From positions 1,178,001 to 1,242,000 of the forward strand of contig NZ_LT605205.1 of NCBI RefSeq assembly GCF_900095135.1: 64,000 bases of DNA, in the 5' to 3' direction. The notes under the pieces are model-generated. The model was not told the DNA's origin. It worked only from the letters and a program-made list of their open reading frames with translations, and made no database searches. Source of the stretch: Proteiniphilum saccharofermentans. GTDB taxonomy: Bacteria; Bacteroidota; Bacteroidia; Bacteroidales; Dysgonomonadaceae. Both the position numbers and the translations under genes were made by a program. Shown in pieces: positions 62,439-64,000 of this stretch. Every line of letters begins with the position of its first letter. The first letter of the stretch is position 1.

Positions 62439-64000
62439 TCAATTCCCCATTATCTTTTTTACCTTCTCTTTTCCAGAGGCCGTTTTTACCCGGACCAGGA
62501 ATAGCTTTCCCTGTAACGCTATAGGATGGGTGTATTGGGAAAGATTGACTGAATGAACTGAAAATACCAGTCGTCCGTACAGGTCATACACCGATACGGC
62601 ATCTATGTTTTCGTCTGATGTGACCTTCAATATTCCAGAACGGTACATTATATTGATCCCGTCTTCCGGATCTTCCTGTCCGATTGTTCCGGTTTCGCCG
62701 CCCAATTGCAGCACGAAGCGGTTCTTATCGACATATTGTTTGTCCAAACCCGATGCTTGTTGAGTAAAGCGATAGACCGGGCTGTGTACAAGGTCCTGCC
62801 TTACATTCAGGTGTTTGTCCACCAGGATCGCTTTTGCGCCGGTGGAAGCGGTAAACGCCGCTATATTCCGGAATTCAAGGGCCAGGCAGGAGTGTACATC
62901 GGAAGTTTTTACCCCTATGGGTACCTCATTTTCGCCTTGTCCGAGATTTCTGACCAAATAGGAAAGATCCCCACCGGAGGACATAAAAAATATTTCTGGC
63001 GCTTCGTGGCCCTCCGGCAGGATCATTTTCCTAATTTCGGTATTGTTCGTATTGCGATTATTTTGTAGTATGGCACAGTCACCCGATTCAATCCCCGCTT
63101 TCTGTATATGCACGGAAAGGGCGCCGTCTGCCGATCCGGAGCGGAGTCCGGTTACAGACGCATCCAAACCATTTTCCTCATTCTCCGTTTGCGACGGGAG
63201 GGTTACCGTAAACGGGAATGAAAGCGTGGTGACATTCGGTTTTACAGTCACGATAAAGGCTTTCCAGGCCGGGATTATACTGCCCTCTGTAAAATAGTGC
63301 TGTTCCCATATCTTTTCATCTTCCGACAAGAGTTTATATCCCTGCGAATCATCTATGTTTTCCGTATTCTCTTCGGCGAATGCCTTTGCGTCGATAGGAG
63401 CAAGGAATGGATTGCCGACCATCACTTCGTTGCTGTCCCCCATGCCTTCCGTATTCAGCGGCATTTCATACACTGCGTTGGAGGGCGGTTCGTTCAGCTC
63501 TGTCTCATATACGAATCGGTACGCCTCGTCGCTGCGGCTCATCGATCCCAGCGGGGAATTGAGAAGTTTCAACGTCCTGGTGTCGAAATAGTAGAAATAA
63601 CTCTTCTTTGCGAGGGCATCATAGTTGTGCGCGGTATAATGCGCTTTCAGGGACTCGTTTTCGAAATAGGGAATTTCGATCACCCCCTTAAGTCCTTCCA
63701 GGTTGGTTTGGTCTTTATGACCGACTTTTCCACTTTCGTATCCTGCCATTTTTACCGCGATGGCGTTGTTTGTGGTTGCGAGCGCCACGTCGTTCGTGGG
63801 GAACGCTTCAGAGAGATCCCCCTCCGCCACACTTCCGGGAGTCGTTACCGTAAACTGTGTTTGCCAGGAGAAGGGACGTCCCGCTAAGGAGAAATCCCCT
63901 GAGGCCATGCTTTTCAAAGGTGCGGCAAGTATATGCCATGCATCGCGCTGCAATATTTCTGCGTTTTCCAAAGAAAGGGGAGGTTGTTGTCCGCTTGCCG
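62439..64000 (-). CDS. Large secreted protein with type IX secretion C-terminal sorting domain (N-terminus outside window)
   Basis: At least 520 residues; the frame is open to the right edge (reading ASGQQPPLSL before ENAEIL), so the gene begins outside. The visible part is beta-rich: WHILAAPLKSMASGDFSLAG, VMVGNPFLAPIDAKAF, IPAWKAFIVTVKP. The last about 75 residues (ILKVTSDENIDAVSVYDLYG, then LFLVRVKTASGKEKVKKIMG) are a type A T9SS sorting domain, which directs export across the outer membrane and attachment to the surface. No catalytic domain is visible. A TTG at 63971 could be read as a start but there is no signal peptide there. Confidence 0.82.
   Translation of the reverse strand, partial: ASGQQPPLSLENAEILQRDAWHILAAPLKSMASGDFSLAGRPFSWQTQFTVTTPGSVAEGDLSEAFPTNDVALATTNNAIAVKMAGYESGKVGHKDQTNLEGLKGVIEIPYFENESLKAHYTAHNYDALAKKSYFYYFDTRTLKLLNSPLGSMSRSDEAYRFVYETELNEPPSNAVYEMPLNTEGMGDSNEVMVGNPFLAPIDAKAFAEENTENIDDSQGYKLLSEDEKIWEQHYFTEGSIIPAWKAFIVTVKPNVTTLSFPFTVTLPSQTENEENGLDASVTGLRSGSADGALSVHIQKAGIESGDCAILQNNRNTNNTEIRKMILPEGHEAPEIFFMSSGGDLSYLVRNLGQGENEVPIGVKTSDVHSCLALEFRNIAAFTASTGAKAILVDKHLNVRQDLVHSPVYRFTQQASGLDKQYVDKNRFVLQLGGETGTIGQEDPEDGINIMYRSGILKVTSDENIDAVSVYDLYGRLVFSVHSVNLSQYTHPIALQGKLFLVRVKTASGKEKVKKIMGN

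Noticed and set aside
63969-63971. TTG as the start of a 510-residue gene at the right edge
   Set aside because: The frame stays open to the window edge, no signal peptide follows the TTG, and T9SS cargo needs one.

Overview
The window is a chromosomal segment of a member of the Bacteroidota, most likely a fermentative Bacteroidales. The evidence is four SusC-type genes (one cut by the left edge), three SusD genes, three hybrid two-component regulators (HTCS), lipoproteins with acidic residues after the lipobox, a type IX secretion sorting domain, and -7 boxes of the TAnnTTTG type. A Dysgonomonadaceae-like genus (Proteiniphilum/Petrimonas type) is a guess from gene content only.

Left part (1-39,811) is a run of polysaccharide utilisation loci (PULs). 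(a) 1-2,195, minus: a surface lipoprotein followed by a SusC cut by the window edge. A divergent HTCS (2,571-6,641) shares an intergenic region with it that holds a 35-bp dyad. (b) 19,627 down to 6,724, minus: SusC-SusD-SusC-SusD, then an F5/8-type lipoprotein and a GH43-GH16 fusion enzyme, opposite a divergent HTCS (20,051-24,094) and a GH2 beta-galactosidase (24,202-27,309). (c) 29,761 down to 27,328, minus: a GH105-type unsaturated glucuronyl/galacturonyl hydrolase and a DUF2264/GH154 protein. (d) 35,125 down to 30,376, minus: a third SusC-SusD pair opposite a third HTCS (35,669-39,811). GH16, GH43, GH2, GH154 and GH105 together fit a branched beta-galactan with uronic acid caps, for example arabinogalactan-protein glycan. 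That substrate is an inference.

Right part (39,868-64,000) is mostly core metabolism. It holds an EF-G paralogue of the EF-G2 type whose catalytic His position is Ser; a P-type Ca2+-like ATPase; a sodium-pump decarboxylase operon (gamma, alpha-biotin, beta) whose alpha subunit has altered active-site motifs; and an aromatic 2-oxoacid module (aminotransferase, tandem-ACT protein, phenylacetate-CoA ligase, indolepyruvate oxidoreductase beta and alpha). It also holds a toxin-antitoxin pair with a nonsense-interrupted ParE-like toxin, pnp, and a group of envelope proteins of unknown function ending in a T9SS cargo protein cut by the right edge.

The less ordinary signals are between genes. A 19-codon hydrophobic ORF (42,366-42,425, minus) sits between a perfect palindrome and a strong intrinsic terminator. 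About 75 bp carrying a complete Bacteroidota promoter drives HTCS 3, and a relative of it is inserted inside another repeat. That second repeat is a leader of about 90 bp found just upstream of four genes. Degenerate low-complexity spacer repeats occur only in the housekeeping half. A remnant of a second GH154 gene lies at about 30.0 kb. No rRNA, tRNA, CRISPR array or intact transposase was seen.
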